Part shown: positions 44,617 to 53,665 of the stretch, piece by piece | Layout of the letters: every line of letters begins with the position of its first letter | Position numbering within the stretch: the first letter of the stretch is position 1 | NCBI RefSeq assembly: GCF_026130605.1 | Contig: NZ_JANFAU010000014.1 | Location: 42,604 to 106,603, forward strand | DNA: 64,000 nucleotides | DNA from: Sphingomonas lycopersici | GTDB taxonomy: Bacteria; Pseudomonadota; Alphaproteobacteria; Sphingomonadales; Sphingomonadaceae | Reading direction: 5' to 3' | The notes under the pieces: model-generated | Told to the model about the DNA's origin: nothing | What the model saw: the letters and a program-made list of their open reading frames with translations, nothing else | The model's database searches: none | Program-made: the position numbers and the translations under genes

Positions 44617-45561
44617 ATGTCGGCGTGGCGTGGGATCGACGAGTTTCTGGCCGTCATCGCCGCCGGCAGCTTCACCGCAGCGGCCGAGCGGCTGGGGGCG
44701 TCGAAATCCTTCGTCAGCAAGACGGTCGCCGAGCTCGAGCAGCGCGTCGGCGCGCAATTGATCGTGCGGACGACGCGGCGGCTGTCGCTCACCGCGGCAG
44801 GCGAATTCTTCCACCAGCGCTGCGTCGCGATGCAGGGCGATCTGTTCGCGCTCGAACGCAGCATGGCGCAATTCCAGTCGCATCCGATCGGGCGCTTGCG
44901 GATCGTGCTCAGCGATACCTTCGGCTCGGATTTCATGTCGGCGCTGCTCGCCGATTTCAGCGCGCGGCATCCCGATATCTCGATCCAGGTGATCGCCTAT
45001 TTGAGCGAAGCCAACCTGTCGGAGGAGACGTTCGACGTCGCGATCCGCTACGGCTCGCTCGGGGATTCGTCGCTCCGCGCGCGATTCTTCGGCTATCTGT
45101 CATATTGCCTCTGCGCTTCCCCGGATTATGTCGCGCAACATGGCTGGCCGGAAACGCCGGAGGCGCTCGCCGATCACCAATGCCTCTCCGCGCCGAGCGG
45201 GCTGTTCCAGTTCAACGACGGGGTCGCCGCGCGCGTCTCGGGCAATTGGACGAGCAACAGCGGGGTCGCGCTGCGCTGGGCGGCGCGGCGCGGATTGGGC
45301 CTTGCCCATCTGCCAATCTCGCTCGTCCGCCAGGATCTGATCGACGGCCATCTGCTCGCCGCGACTGCCGACTGGACCTTCCTCGATCAGGAGGTCCGCG
45401 CGGTCTTCCCGCCGGGCATTACCCCTACGGCGACGCGTGCATTTATCGACTATCTCACCTCGCGGCTGGCGCAGAAACGGCGGGTGCGGCCGTGGATGGT
45501 CGAAAGCCTGATTCCGGCCGACCTCTCGTCCCCCGAAGGGCTCGACGACGATATGGATTAG
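44617..45561 (+). CDS. LysR-family transcriptional regulator
   Basis: 314 residues. The N-terminal winged HTH is complete: FLAVIAAGSFTAAAERLGAS then KSFVSKTVAELEQRVGAQLI and VRTTRRLSLTAAGEFF. The C-terminal effector domain follows from RLRIVLSDTFGSDFM. Such proteins usually activate the neighbouring genes when an effector is bound. The ATG with AGGAG six nt upstream is chosen because the HTH starts shortly after it; an earlier ATG at 44557 also has a purine-rich site and would add 20 residues. It lies between the amidohydrolase and Rieske genes, all on the same strand, so it may control the whole locus. Confidence 0.88.
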   Translation: MSAWRGIDEFLAVIAAGSFTAAAERLGASKSFVSKTVAELEQRVGAQLIVRTTRRLSLTAAGEFFHQRCVAMQGDLFALERSMAQFQSHPIGRLRIVLSDTFGSDFMSALLADFSARHPDISIQVIAYLSEANLSEETFDVAIRYGSLGDSSLRARFFGYLSYCLCASPDYVAQHGWPETPEALADHQCLSAPSGLFQFNDGVAARVSGNWTSNSGVALRWAARRGLGLAHLPISLVRQDLIDGHLLAATADWTFLDQEVRAVFPPGITPTATRAFIDYLTSRLAQKRRVRPWMVESLIPADLSSPEGLDDDMD

Positions 45562-45671
45562 ACGTCTGGCGTGAACAGTACGTTCCCGCACGCGGACTTT
45601 CGCCGCGGGACGCAGTTGATAGGATGCCGCCAATACCGAAGCCGATCAACGGCCGGCATGGAGAGGAATAC

Positions 45672-46679
45672 ATGCCCCAAATCGTCCGCTTTCCGATGGA
45701 TATCCCCTTCGGCTGGTTCTTCGTATCCTATTCGGACGAATTGGCGCCGGGCGACGTCAAATCGCTGCATTATTTCGGGCGCGATCTCGTGCTGTTCCGC
45801 AACCATAGCGGGGTCGCCGGGGTGCTCGATGCCTATTGCCCGCATATGGGCGCGCATCTCGGGCATGGCGGGGTGGTCGAGGGCGACGTGCTCCGCTGCC
45901 CGTTCCATAGCTGGGCGTTCCGCCCCGACGGTTTCTGCGTCGACATTCCCTATGCCAAGGCTTTCCCGCCGATCTGCAAGCGCGAGCCGATCGCGGGCCG
46001 CTATCCCGTCACCGAGGCGAACGGGGTGGTCTGGGCCTGGTATCACCCGCACGATATCGCCCCGCTCTATGACGTGCTGACGGTGGCCGAGTTCACCGAG
46101 CCGGGCTGGGCGCCGCAGACCCGCCGCGAATGGCGCTTCCGCAGCAACCCGCAGGAGATCGCCGAGAACGGCGTCGATTTCGCGCATTTCCAATATGTCC
46201 ACCGGATGGACGCGGTGCCCGAGGGCGAGGCGCGCTACGACGGGCATATTCGCCGTTCTGAGGCGAATGGCGTGCGGACGATGACGCTGCCGACCGGCGA
46301 AACCAAGATCGTCAATTCCAGCGTCACCACCGTCCAGAACGGCGCGGGGCAGAAGACGACGCATCTCACCGGGCTGGTCACGCTCGCGCTGCAGGTGCTG
46401 GTGACGCCGATCGAGGCGGACGAGTGCGAATTGCGCTTCTGCTTCACCCACCCGGTCGTCGAGCCCGGGTCGTTCGAGGACAAGGCGATCCAGGCGGCGA
46501 TCGCCTCGACCACCGGGCAGACCGGGGTGGAGGGCGATATTCCGATCTGGGACAAGAAGATCCACCGCGCCCGCCCGCTGCTGTGCGACGGCGACGGGCC
46601 GATCCTCCGCTTCCGCCGCTATTTCGAACAATTTTACGCGCCCCCCGGCGGCGGGGCGCAGATGGTCGCCGCCGAATAA
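45672..46679 (+). CDS. Rieske non-heme iron oxygenase, oxygenase component
   Basis: 335 residues, KshA/VanA-like size. Rieske [2Fe-2S] ligands are C56-x-H58 (YCPHMGAH) and C76-xx-H79 (CPFHSW). The mononuclear iron site is N166, D169, H172 and H177 in NGVDFAHFQYVH. These enzymes take electrons from a separate reductase and hydroxylate or demethylate aromatic, terpenoid or steroid substrates; no reductase or ferredoxin gene is in the window. GAGAGGAA precedes the ATG. The frame upstream of this ATG overlaps the LysR gene and is not used. Followed 71 nt later by the ADC-family gene. Confidence 0.94.
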   Translation: MPQIVRFPMDIPFGWFFVSYSDELAPGDVKSLHYFGRDLVLFRNHSGVAGVLDAYCPHMGAHLGHGGVVEGDVLRCPFHSWAFRPDGFCVDIPYAKAFPPICKREPIAGRYPVTEANGVVWAWYHPHDIAPLYDVLTVAEFTEPGWAPQTRREWRFRSNPQEIAENGVDFAHFQYVHRMDAVPEGEARYDGHIRRSEANGVRTMTLPTGETKIVNSSVTTVQNGAGQKTTHLTGLVTLALQVLVTPIEADECELRFCFTHPVVEPGSFEDKAIQAAIASTTGQTGVEGDIPIWDKKIHRARPLLCDGDGPILRFRRYFEQFYAPPGGGAQMVAAE

Positions 46680-46750
46680 CGTCGATCTGATTTCCCCTGG
46701 TCCTGCACAAATCCGGCGCGGTGCGCGCCGGGTAACGACGGAGATTTGCT

Positions 46751-47557
46751 ATGACGGCATTGCGCTACAGAATGGGCCCGGTCGCGACGCGTTCGGCGGG
46801 CGGCCTCAACAACAGCGTGCGGTCGATCCGCGCGATCTATGAAACCGATCCGGCGGTCTATGCCGCGATGCTGCCGCGCCCGCTGACGCCGGTCGCGCGG
46901 CCGGAAATCTTCGTCCAGTTCGCGCATGTCGCGATGCACGTCACCCCCGAGCGGACGGTCGAGATCGGCGCGCTGACAATGGGCGTGGTGTGCGATTACG
47001 AGAGCCAGCGCGGGGCTTATTGTTTCCATATGGCGATGGAAGGCGAGAGCGTCGTCACCAGCGGGCGCGAGCGGTTCGGCGAGCCGAAGAAGATCGCAAC
47101 GACCAGCTTCGAGAAGAACGGCAATCACGTCCGCGCGACCTGCTCGCGCCACGGCATCACTTATTGCACGATCGAGGGCGAGATCGGCGCGGAAAACGCC
47201 AACCCGCGGCAGTTCGAGGAATATATCTACTGCTACAAGGGCCTGATCGACATTCAGGACCCGACCAAGTTCGACGGCGACGTCTATCTCACCCAGCTCG
47301 ACTGGCAGCGCAATTACACCACCCGCGCCGATATGACGGGCACGATCACGCTGGCGGAATCGGCTTATGATCCGCTGGTCGATATTCCGGTCCGCCGGCT
47401 GGTGTCGATGGAATATGTCGAGGGCGCGACCGTCACCGGCGGGCGGCTGCTCCGCACCGTGCCGGGCGAGTGGATCGCCGATCACTGGGTCGGTCGCTTC
47501 GACGATCCCGCCAATGTCGGGCTCGAGATCGGCGTCGCCGAGGTCGAGGCCGCCTGA
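46751..47557 (+). CDS. Acetoacetate decarboxylase-family protein (first of two)
   Basis: 268 residues of the ADC superfamily. The motif GRERFGEPKK at 105-114 corresponds to the Lys-rich active site where a Schiff-base Lys acts in acetoacetate decarboxylase; K113-K114 are the likely equivalents. The remaining beta-barrel strands are visible. Many ADC-like enzymes are not decarboxylases but catalyse aldol or hydration chemistry, so activity is open. The start of the SDR gene overlaps its stop by one base (TGATG), so the two are coupled. Confidence 0.87.
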   Translation: MTALRYRMGPVATRSAGGLNNSVRSIRAIYETDPAVYAAMLPRPLTPVARPEIFVQFAHVAMHVTPERTVEIGALTMGVVCDYESQRGAYCFHMAMEGESVVTSGRERFGEPKKIATTSFEKNGNHVRATCSRHGITYCTIEGEIGAENANPRQFEEYIYCYKGLIDIQDPTKFDGDVYLTQLDWQRNYTTRADMTGTITLAESAYDPLVDIPVRRLVSMEYVEGATVTGGRLLRTVPGEWIADHWVGRFDDPANVGLEIGVAEVEAA

Positions 47558-48411
47558 TGCGCGATTTCGCGGACAAGGTCGCCGTCATCACCGGCGGCGC
47601 CAGCGGGGTCGGCCGCGCGATCGGCGCGCGGCTGGTCCGCGAAGGCGCGCGGGTGGTGCTGGCGGATATCAACCAGCAGGCGCTCGACGAGGCGGTCGCC
47701 GCGATCGGCGCCGCTGCCGGCCTCACCGTCGACGTGACCAAGGAGGCCTCGGTCGATGCGCTCGCCGCGTCGGTCTACGATCGGTTCGGCGCCGCGCATC
47801 TGGTGTTCAACAATGCCGGGGTCGGGCTGGGCGAGGCCAAGCGCGAGATCTGGACCTTGCCGCTCAACGACTGGCGCTGGGGGATCGACGTCAACGTGCT
47901 CGGGGTGGTCCACGGCATCAAGGCGTTCGTGCCGCGGATGCTGGCGAGCGGCGACGAGGGGGTGGTGATCAACACCTCCTCCTCGAACGGCGGGTTGCGC
48001 TCCTTGCCCAATACCCCGATCTATGCTGCGACCAAGGCGGCGGTGACGAGCATTTCGGAGGTGCTCTACCAGCAATTGCTCCGCGCCGGGGACAAGGTGC
48101 ACGCGGCGGTGCTGTTCCCCGGCCCCAATACGGTCAACACCGCGATCATGGCCTCCAATCTGGTGCGGCCGGCCGATTATGTCGGCGATACCCCGCCCGA
48201 TGCGGTCGCCTATCGCACGATGCAGGATCTGGTGAAGACCACCGGGCTCAACATCGCGCTGACCGAGCCCGAGGAGGTCGCCGATTTCGCGGTCGAAGGC
48301 CTGCGCGCCGGCCGTTTCTGGCTACTCCCCGAAAGCGAGAAGGGCGACGAGATGCTCCGGCTGCGCACCGAGAACATCCTGCTTCGCGCCGATCCGCAAT
48401 CGGCGTGGTGA
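47557..48411 (+). CDS. SDR-family NAD(P)-dependent oxidoreductase
   Basis: 284 residues, classical SDR. TGGASGVG at 12-19 is the cofactor motif, NNAGVGLG is present, and the catalytic site is NTSSSNGG plus YAATK. An insert of about 20 residues precedes the C-terminus (LVRPADYVGDTPPDAV), which is longer than in FabG-like members. It probably oxidises or reduces an alcohol or ketone made by the Rieske enzyme. Start ATG overlaps the ADC-family stop. The MFS gene follows after 14 nt, or overlaps by GTGA if its GTG is used. Confidence 0.92.
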   Translation: MRDFADKVAVITGGASGVGRAIGARLVREGARVVLADINQQALDEAVAAIGAAAGLTVDVTKEASVDALAASVYDRFGAAHLVFNNAGVGLGEAKREIWTLPLNDWRWGIDVNVLGVVHGIKAFVPRMLASGDEGVVINTSSSNGGLRSLPNTPIYAATKAAVTSISEVLYQQLLRAGDKVHAAVLFPGPNTVNTAIMASNLVRPADYVGDTPPDAVAYRTMQDLVKTTGLNIALTEPEEVADFAVEGLRAGRFWLLPESEKGDEMLRLRTENILLRADPQSAW

Positions 48412-48425
48412 GCGGGGGCGGGGGG

Positions 48426-49790
48426 ATGGCCTCGATCGCACCGGCGTCGGTCGCTGCGGCGAACGATGCCGCCCCCAGCGCGCGCGCCGGCGTCTATCGC
48501 TGGTATGTCGTCGGGGTGCTGTCGCTCGCTTATGCGTTCAGCGCGATCGACGCCCGCGTCCTGACCCTGCTGGTCGAGCCGATCAAGGCCGACCTGAAGC
48601 TGAGCGATTTTCAGGTCAGCCTGTTGCAGGGCTTCGCCTTCGCCCTGCTTTATTCGTTGGCGGCGATGCCGATCGGCCGCTTCGTCGACGGCACCCGGCG
48701 GCGCACCCCGCTGATCGTCGCGGGCGTGCTGTTCTGGTCGGCGATGACGATGGCCTGCGGTTTCGCGCGCAGCTTCGGCATGTTGTTCCTCACCCGCGTC
48801 GGCTGCGGGGTGGGGGAGGCGACGCTCAGCCCCACGGCTTATTCGATCATCGCCGATTATTTCGAGAAGCAGCGCCGCGCGCTCGCGATCAGCTTCTATG
48901 CGATCGGCTACCCGATCGGCGGCGGGCTTGCGCTGATCATCGGCGGGGCGTTGCTCGAACATTTCGGGCGCGACGGGTCGCTGGGGCTCGGCTTTCTCGG
49001 CGGGCTGGCGCCGTGGCAATTGGTGTTCGTCGCGGTCGGGCTGCCCGGGGTGATCGTCGCCGCGCTGATCGCGACGATCAGGGAGCCGGCGCGCCGCGAG
49101 ACCGCCGGGCTCGGCGATGCCGGCGCGATCCCGGTGCGCGAGGTCGTGCGCTATGTGCGCGATCGCTGGCGGCTTTATCTGATGCTGATCGGGGTCACCT
49201 CGCTCTCCGGGCTGCTCGCGATCGGGACGAGCCTCTGGTATCCCACCTTTCTCGGGCGCACCTATCATCTGACGCCGGGGCAGATCGGTCTCTATTACGG
49301 CTCACTGATGCTGGTGTGCGGCACGGTCGGCACATTGAGCGGCGGCTGGCTGTCGGGGTTTCTGATCCGGCGCGGGCGCGCCGACGGCAATTTGCGCATC
49401 GTGCTCGGCACCACCGCGATCAAGGCCGCGCCGCTGATCGTCGGCCCCTTGATGCCGAGCGCTGGGCTCGCGCTGGGCTGCATGGCGGTGGCGACTTTGG
49501 TCGGGCAGGCGGCGCAGGGCGTGATCCTGTCGGCGATCCAGGATGTTACTCCCAATCGGCTGCGCGGGCAGGTGACGGCGCTCACCCTGTTGTTCGTCAA
49601 TCTGATCGGTCTCGGTCTCGGCGCAACCACAATCGCCGCAATCACCGATTTCGGTTTCCGCGACGAAGGCGCGTTGCGCTACGCGATCGCGATCACCGGC
49701 GCGGTCGTGCTGCCGGTCATGTTCGTCATGCTCGCGACCGGCATGGGTCGCTACCGCCGGGCGCTCGCCGAGATGGAGCGCGCGCAATGA
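48426..49790 (+). CDS. MFS transporter (aromatic/organic acid-type)
   Basis: 454 residues, about 12 transmembrane helices. The loop 2-3 motif GRFVDGTRRRTPLIV and the motif with RVGCGVGEATLSPTAYSII (helix 4) are typical of the spinster/ACS-like sphingomonad family that moves organic solutes with protons. It is the inner-membrane partner expected for the TonB receptor at the head of this locus. A GTG at 48408 overlapping the SDR stop could also be the start; the ATG has a G-rich upstream stretch. Ends 18 nt before the LuxR-type gene. Confidence 0.9.
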   Translation: MASIAPASVAAANDAAPSARAGVYRWYVVGVLSLAYAFSAIDARVLTLLVEPIKADLKLSDFQVSLLQGFAFALLYSLAAMPIGRFVDGTRRRTPLIVAGVLFWSAMTMACGFARSFGMLFLTRVGCGVGEATLSPTAYSIIADYFEKQRRALAISFYAIGYPIGGGLALIIGGALLEHFGRDGSLGLGFLGGLAPWQLVFVAVGLPGVIVAALIATIREPARRETAGLGDAGAIPVREVVRYVRDRWRLYLMLIGVTSLSGLLAIGTSLWYPTFLGRTYHLTPGQIGLYYGSLMLVCGTVGTLSGGWLSGFLIRRGRADGNLRIVLGTTAIKAAPLIVGPLMPSAGLALGCMAVATLVGQAAQGVILSAIQDVTPNRLRGQVTALTLLFVNLIGLGLGATTIAAITDFGFRDEGALRYAIAITGAVVLPVMFVMLATGMGRYRRALAEMERAQ

Positions 49791-49808
49791 CCGGAGGGTC
49801 GCTCGCTT

Positions 49809-50957
49809 ATGCCGGTTGAGCGCCCGCTGCTGGAAATCGACGATCTGGTGTCGCTGATCTACAGCGGCCCGATGGAAACCCCGCCGTGGCAGCGTTTCCT
49901 CTCGGCGCTGGCGGACCGGATGGGTGCGCGCAATGCAGCCTTGGTGCTGCGGCTCAGCCGGCAGGGCATTCCGCCGTTGGTCCTGTGGGGCAAACCCCCG
50001 CCCTTGTCCGCGCCGGAGGTCCGCCGCATCCACGCCCGACACGCCGAGATCGGGCACCTCGACCCGCTGCGCAACGCGCTCGACCGGCCGGGGGCGATCT
50101 TCACGCTCGACGAGGTGGTCGATCGCGTTGCCCTGTCGAGCAGCCAATTCTATCGCGAGGTGCTCGGCCCTTGGGGGCTGGAGAAGCAGCTCGGCATGTA
50201 CATCGCCGAGCCGGGCGGCTGGGAGGGCAATATCGGCGTCATCAACGGCGCCGACGACCCCGATTTCGACGATGACGACAAGGCGATGCTGCGCGCGTTG
50301 CGCCCGCATCTCGAACAGGCGCTGGCGATCTTCGCGCGGATCACCCGCAACGAAACCGAGCTGCAGGCGCTGATCGACACGCTCGACCGGCTGACGATCA
50401 GCACCTTGATCCTGTCGGGCTCCGGGAAGATCCTGCGCGCCAACAGCGCCGCGCAGCGTATGCTCGGCGCGGGCGAGGTGGCGGCATCGAGCGGCGGGCG
50501 GCTCGAACTGGTCAGCCGCGCGCCTAACAAGCAATTGCAGCAATTGATCGACAAGGCGCTCGCCACCACCGCGCACCGCGACGGCCCCGCCTTCGTCGAG
50601 GCGATGCGGCTGGAAAGCCCGCGGTCGCAGCATATCGGGGTGCTGGTACGCTCGCTGCGCCGCGCGAGCATCCAGACGCACGACAGCGCGCCTGCGGTGG
50701 TGGTCTATTTCGCCGGCGCCGGGCAGGTCCAGCCGGTCGAGCGGCTGGTGACGCAATTGTTCGATCTCACTCCCTCCGAGGCGCATCTCGCGACGCTGCT
50801 CGCGACCGGTTCGTGCCTTGGCGAGGCAGCCGAGCGGCTGAGGCTGACCGAAAACACCGTGCGTACCTATTGCAAGACGATCCTCAACAAAGTGGGGGTT
50901 CGCCGCCAGACCGAACTGGTTCGGGTGATCTTGCGGAGCGTCGCGGTCTTGGGCTGA
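49809..50957 (+). CDS. LuxR-family helix-turn-helix regulator
   Basis: 382 residues. A large N-terminal sensor region (1-310) contains a PAS/GAF-like segment (VNGADDPDFDDDDKAML is here INGADDPDFDDDDKA), then ILRANSAAQRMLGAGEV. The C-terminal LuxR-type HTH is LTPSEAHLATLLATGSCLGE followed by AAERLRLTENTVRTYCKTIL and NKVGV. It may sense a pathway intermediate and control the operon behind which it lies. Start is the ATG; the gene is 18 nt after the MFS stop. Second regulator of this locus besides the LysR protein. Confidence 0.9.
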   Translation: MPVERPLLEIDDLVSLIYSGPMETPPWQRFLSALADRMGARNAALVLRLSRQGIPPLVLWGKPPPLSAPEVRRIHARHAEIGHLDPLRNALDRPGAIFTLDEVVDRVALSSSQFYREVLGPWGLEKQLGMYIAEPGGWEGNIGVINGADDPDFDDDDKAMLRALRPHLEQALAIFARITRNETELQALIDTLDRLTISTLILSGSGKILRANSAAQRMLGAGEVAASSGGRLELVSRAPNKQLQQLIDKALATTAHRDGPAFVEAMRLESPRSQHIGVLVRSLRRASIQTHDSAPAVVVYFAGAGQVQPVERLVTQLFDLTPSEAHLATLLATGSCLGEAAERLRLTENTVRTYCKTILNKVGVRRQTELVRVILRSVAVLG

Positions 50958-51050
50958 CGGCGACCCTTACCCGGTGGCCGCAATGTGTCCGAATTCGTTC
51001 GATCCGGCCTTCAACATCATTTCCTGAAACCGGCCGTCGCGGCTCGTCTG

Positions 51051-51707
51051 TCATGCCGTCCCGAATTCTCGTCTCTGGATCATCGCTAATTTGAGCCAGA
51101 GGCTGTTCAAGATGAGCCAAGTGATCAGAGCCGCGACAAACAGTCGGTTGGTTATGCCATAGGGCGCGCCGCGGTGCAGGGTGAGATACTGGCCGATGAA
51201 GGCCGCGATCAAAAGCCCTGCGGATACGAGCACCGCGGCTCTACGGGGACGCCAACGGGGCTCCGCGGCATAGCTCAACGACAGGCAAATAGTTGAAAGC
51301 AGGATGCTGACGATATTCACCAGGAAGCTTATCGTGTGAATATCGCCGGTGGGCGTTGACGGCGCAGTTTCGAGATCGGTCGGGAAAAGTGCGGTGACGA
51401 TGAGCCCCGCAAACGCCACGACCAGCAGCGCGGCACCGGTCCGGCCCAACCACGATGTCGGCCCAGCCCGAAACAGCCCGATCGCGAGCGTCAAGCAGCC
51501 TATGGCCAGCGAGACGAAAGCTGTTGTCATGATCCAACCGAACCGTCCGACCGCATAATCGCTGATCATATGGTCGACCATCGTGTAGTCGGGCCGGATG
51601 ACATGCATCAGCAACAGAGCGGCTGCGAAATAGAGAAAGAACCCGGCTGCCGCCGTCGGCAAGATTGTGGACCGATCGCGCCGCGGATCATGTTCCGGCA
51701 TTGCCAC
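51051..51707 (-). CDS. DUF998 family membrane protein
   Basis: 218 residues with about six hydrophobic helices (GFFLYFAAALLLMHVIRP, WIMTTAFVSLAIGCLTLAIGLF, GAALLVVAFAGLIVTALF, FLVNIVSILLSTICLSLSYA, AAVLVSAGLLIAAFIGQYL, LFVAALITWLILNSLWLKL). The DYTMVDHMISDYAVGRFGW motif after helix 1 is characteristic of DUF998. Function unknown. Stands alone; the gap between the LuxR gene and its stop is about 90 nt and holds nothing obvious. Confidence 0.85.
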   Translation of the reverse strand: MAMPEHDPRRDRSTILPTAAAGFFLYFAAALLLMHVIRPDYTMVDHMISDYAVGRFGWIMTTAFVSLAIGCLTLAIGLFRAGPTSWLGRTGAALLVVAFAGLIVTALFPTDLETAPSTPTGDIHTISFLVNIVSILLSTICLSLSYAAEPRWRPRRAAVLVSAGLLIAAFIGQYLTLHRGAPYGITNRLFVAALITWLILNSLWLKLAMIQRREFGTA

Positions 51708-51884
51708 TTGCGACCCTCTCGTTTGACTGCGCGCGATATTTTAAACGATGATCATACGTCTGGAAACGGGATCCACGGGGCGGCCGCAAACGGCAATGTT
51801 TCGGGCGGATGCTGCCACGCAGTTGGTGACGGGGCAGAACCCGTTTTCGGCAAAGGCGGCGGCGAAGGCGGTCCTCCGACTGCT

Positions 51885-52316
51885 CTAGCCGCGCGCCGCC
51901 TCGCTTTCGGTATCGTGGTCGAACAGGTGCGACAAGACGCGACGCGCGTTGGCGGCGCAGTCGATATCGTCGGGACGCGCTTCGATCTCGCGGATCAGGC
52001 CTTCGAGCCGCGCCTTGGTACGCGCCAGTCGGTCCTGAAGCCTGCCGATCTCGGCGACCTTTCCGCGCAGCGTGTCCATCAGCGCATCATGGTCCCACTG
52101 CTCGAGATCACCGGGCATCAGGACGCGGATCTCGTCGAGGCTGAAGCCGGCGGCCTGCGCCGTCGCGATGATCTCGAGCGCGACAAGCGCCTCGGCCGGA
52201 TAGACGCGATAGCCGTTCGAGCGGCGGTCCACCGCCTTGAGCAGACCGATCCGCTCATAAAAACGGATACGCGATTGCGTGAGTCCGCTCCGCTTCGCCA
52301 GTTCGCCGATTTTCAT
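51885..52316 (-). CDS. MerR-family transcriptional regulator
   Basis: 143 residues. The HTH is MKIGELAKRSGLTQSRIRFY followed by ERIGLLKAVDRRSNGYRVYP, then the long dimerisation helix LMDTLRGKVAEIGRLQDRLARTKARLEGLIREIE. C-terminal Cys at DIDCAANA could bind a metal or thiol-reactive effector, but there is no Cys cluster like MerR or CueR. It is divergent from the flavin oxidoreductase gene, with a MerR-type 19-nt-spacer promoter between them. Confidence 0.92.
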   Translation of the reverse strand: MKIGELAKRSGLTQSRIRFYERIGLLKAVDRRSNGYRVYPAEALVALEIIATAQAAGFSLDEIRVLMPGDLEQWDHDALMDTLRGKVAEIGRLQDRLARTKARLEGLIREIEARPDDIDCAANARRVLSHLFDHDTESEAARG

Positions 52317-52336
52317 CTGCCACCTCTAAAAATCGC

Positions 52337-52367
52337 TTGACCTTAAACTTAACTCAAAGGTTATGGG
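52337..52367 (+). promoter_or_regulatory. MerR-type promoter/operator with 19-nt spacer
   Basis: TTGACC (-35) and TATGGG (-10) are separated by 19 nt, the lengthened spacing on which MerR-family activators act. The spacer contains the imperfect inverted repeat CCTTAAACTTAACTCAAAGG (52341-52360), resembling SoxR-type operators. It lies between the divergent MerR gene and the flavin oxidoreductase gene. Confidence 0.75.
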
Positions 52368-52399
52368 CGTGCCAAGCCTCTTTATCCGGAGCTTGGAAA

Positions 52400-53632
52400 A
52401 TGTCCCTTCTCTCGCCGTTCACGCTGCCCAATGGCGTGATCGTTCCGAACCGCATCGCCAAGGCGGCGATGGAGGAGAATATGGCGGATGCGGATCACGC
52501 GCCGTCCGACGAACTGATCCGTCTCTATCGCGCTTGGGGTGCCGGCGGCGCCGGGCTCGTCATCACCGGAAATGTGATGGTCGATGCCCGCGCGATGACC
52601 GGACCGGCCGGGGTTGTGTTGGAAGACGATCGACACCTCGATCGCTTCCGCGTCTGGGCCGAGGCTGCGCGCGCGAGCGAGGCGCAAGCCTGGATGCAGA
52701 TCAACCATCCCGGTCGGCAGATGCCGGCGTCGATGCAGCAACAGACCGTGGCGCCTTCGGCGATCGCGCTCGACCTCGGCAAGCAGTCGAGCATGTTTCC
52801 GGTGCCCCGCGCGATGACCGCCGATGATATTGCGGACGTGGTACGCCGTTTCGCCGCGACCTCGGTGCTTGCGGAGCGCGCCGGATTCACCGGCGTCGAG
52901 ATCCACGCCGCGCATGGCTATCTCCTCAGCCAGTTTCTCTCGCCGCTCGTCAACCGCCGCAGCGATCAATGGGGCGGCAGTTTGGAGAATCGCGCGCGGT
53001 TGTTGCTCGATATCGTCCGCGCGGTGCGCGCGGCGGTGTCGCCCGGGTTCGCGGTGGCGGTGAAGCTCAACTCCGCGGATTTCCAGCGCGGCGGCTTTTC
53101 GCCCGAGGACGCGCGCGCGGTGGTGACGATGCTGAACCCGCTCGGGATCGATCTCGTCGAGCTCTCCGGCGGCAGCTACGAGGCACCGGCGATGATGGGC
53201 GCGTCGCGCGACGAACGCACATTGGCGCGCGAGGCCTATTTCCTCGAATTCGCCAAGGACATTGCCGCAATCGCGACGATGCCGTTGATGGTGACCGGCG
53301 GAATCCGCCGGCGTGGCGTCGCCGAGGCGGTGATCGACAGTGGCGTGGCAATGGCGGGCATCGCCACCGCGATCGCGATCCGGCCCGATCTGCCGAACCG
53401 TTGGCGACAGGGATATGAAGACACACCTGCGCTCAAGCCCATCACCTGGAAGAACAAGCCGCTCGCCTCGTCGGCGCATATGTCGGCGGTCCGTTACCAG
53501 CTCGATCGGCTCAGCAAGGGCCGACGGACCAATGCCAATGTCTCGCCGCTATGGGCGCTGATCGTCGCGCAGGTCGCGGCGAAGCGGCGAGCGGCGCGAT
53601 ATCGCCGCTGGATCGCGGCCCGCGCGGCTTGA
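52400..53632 (+). CDS. NADH:flavin oxidoreductase, Old Yellow Enzyme family
   Basis: 410 residues of the FMN-binding TIM-barrel family. N-terminal LLSPFTLPNGVIVPNRIAKA, the WMQINHPGRQMP segment, and EIHAAHGYLLSQFLSP with the FMN/substrate HAAH motif, then NRRSDQWGGSLENRARLLLD are all diagnostic. These enzymes reduce activated C=C double bonds (enones) or nitro compounds with NAD(P)H. The ATG before SLLSPF is chosen; the frame upstream is inside the operator. Regulated presumably by the divergent MerR protein. The ADC-family gene follows 33 nt later. Confidence 0.93.
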   Translation: MSLLSPFTLPNGVIVPNRIAKAAMEENMADADHAPSDELIRLYRAWGAGGAGLVITGNVMVDARAMTGPAGVVLEDDRHLDRFRVWAEAARASEAQAWMQINHPGRQMPASMQQQTVAPSAIALDLGKQSSMFPVPRAMTADDIADVVRRFAATSVLAERAGFTGVEIHAAHGYLLSQFLSPLVNRRSDQWGGSLENRARLLLDIVRAVRAAVSPGFAVAVKLNSADFQRGGFSPEDARAVVTMLNPLGIDLVELSGGSYEAPAMMGASRDERTLAREAYFLEFAKDIAAIATMPLMVTGGIRRRGVAEAVIDSGVAMAGIATAIAIRPDLPNRWRQGYEDTPALKPITWKNKPLASSAHMSAVRYQLDRLSKGRRTNANVSPLWALIVAQVAAKRRAARYRRWIAARAA

Positions 53633-53665
53633 CCCTCAACCACGGTTCAACCTTATCAGGAGCAG

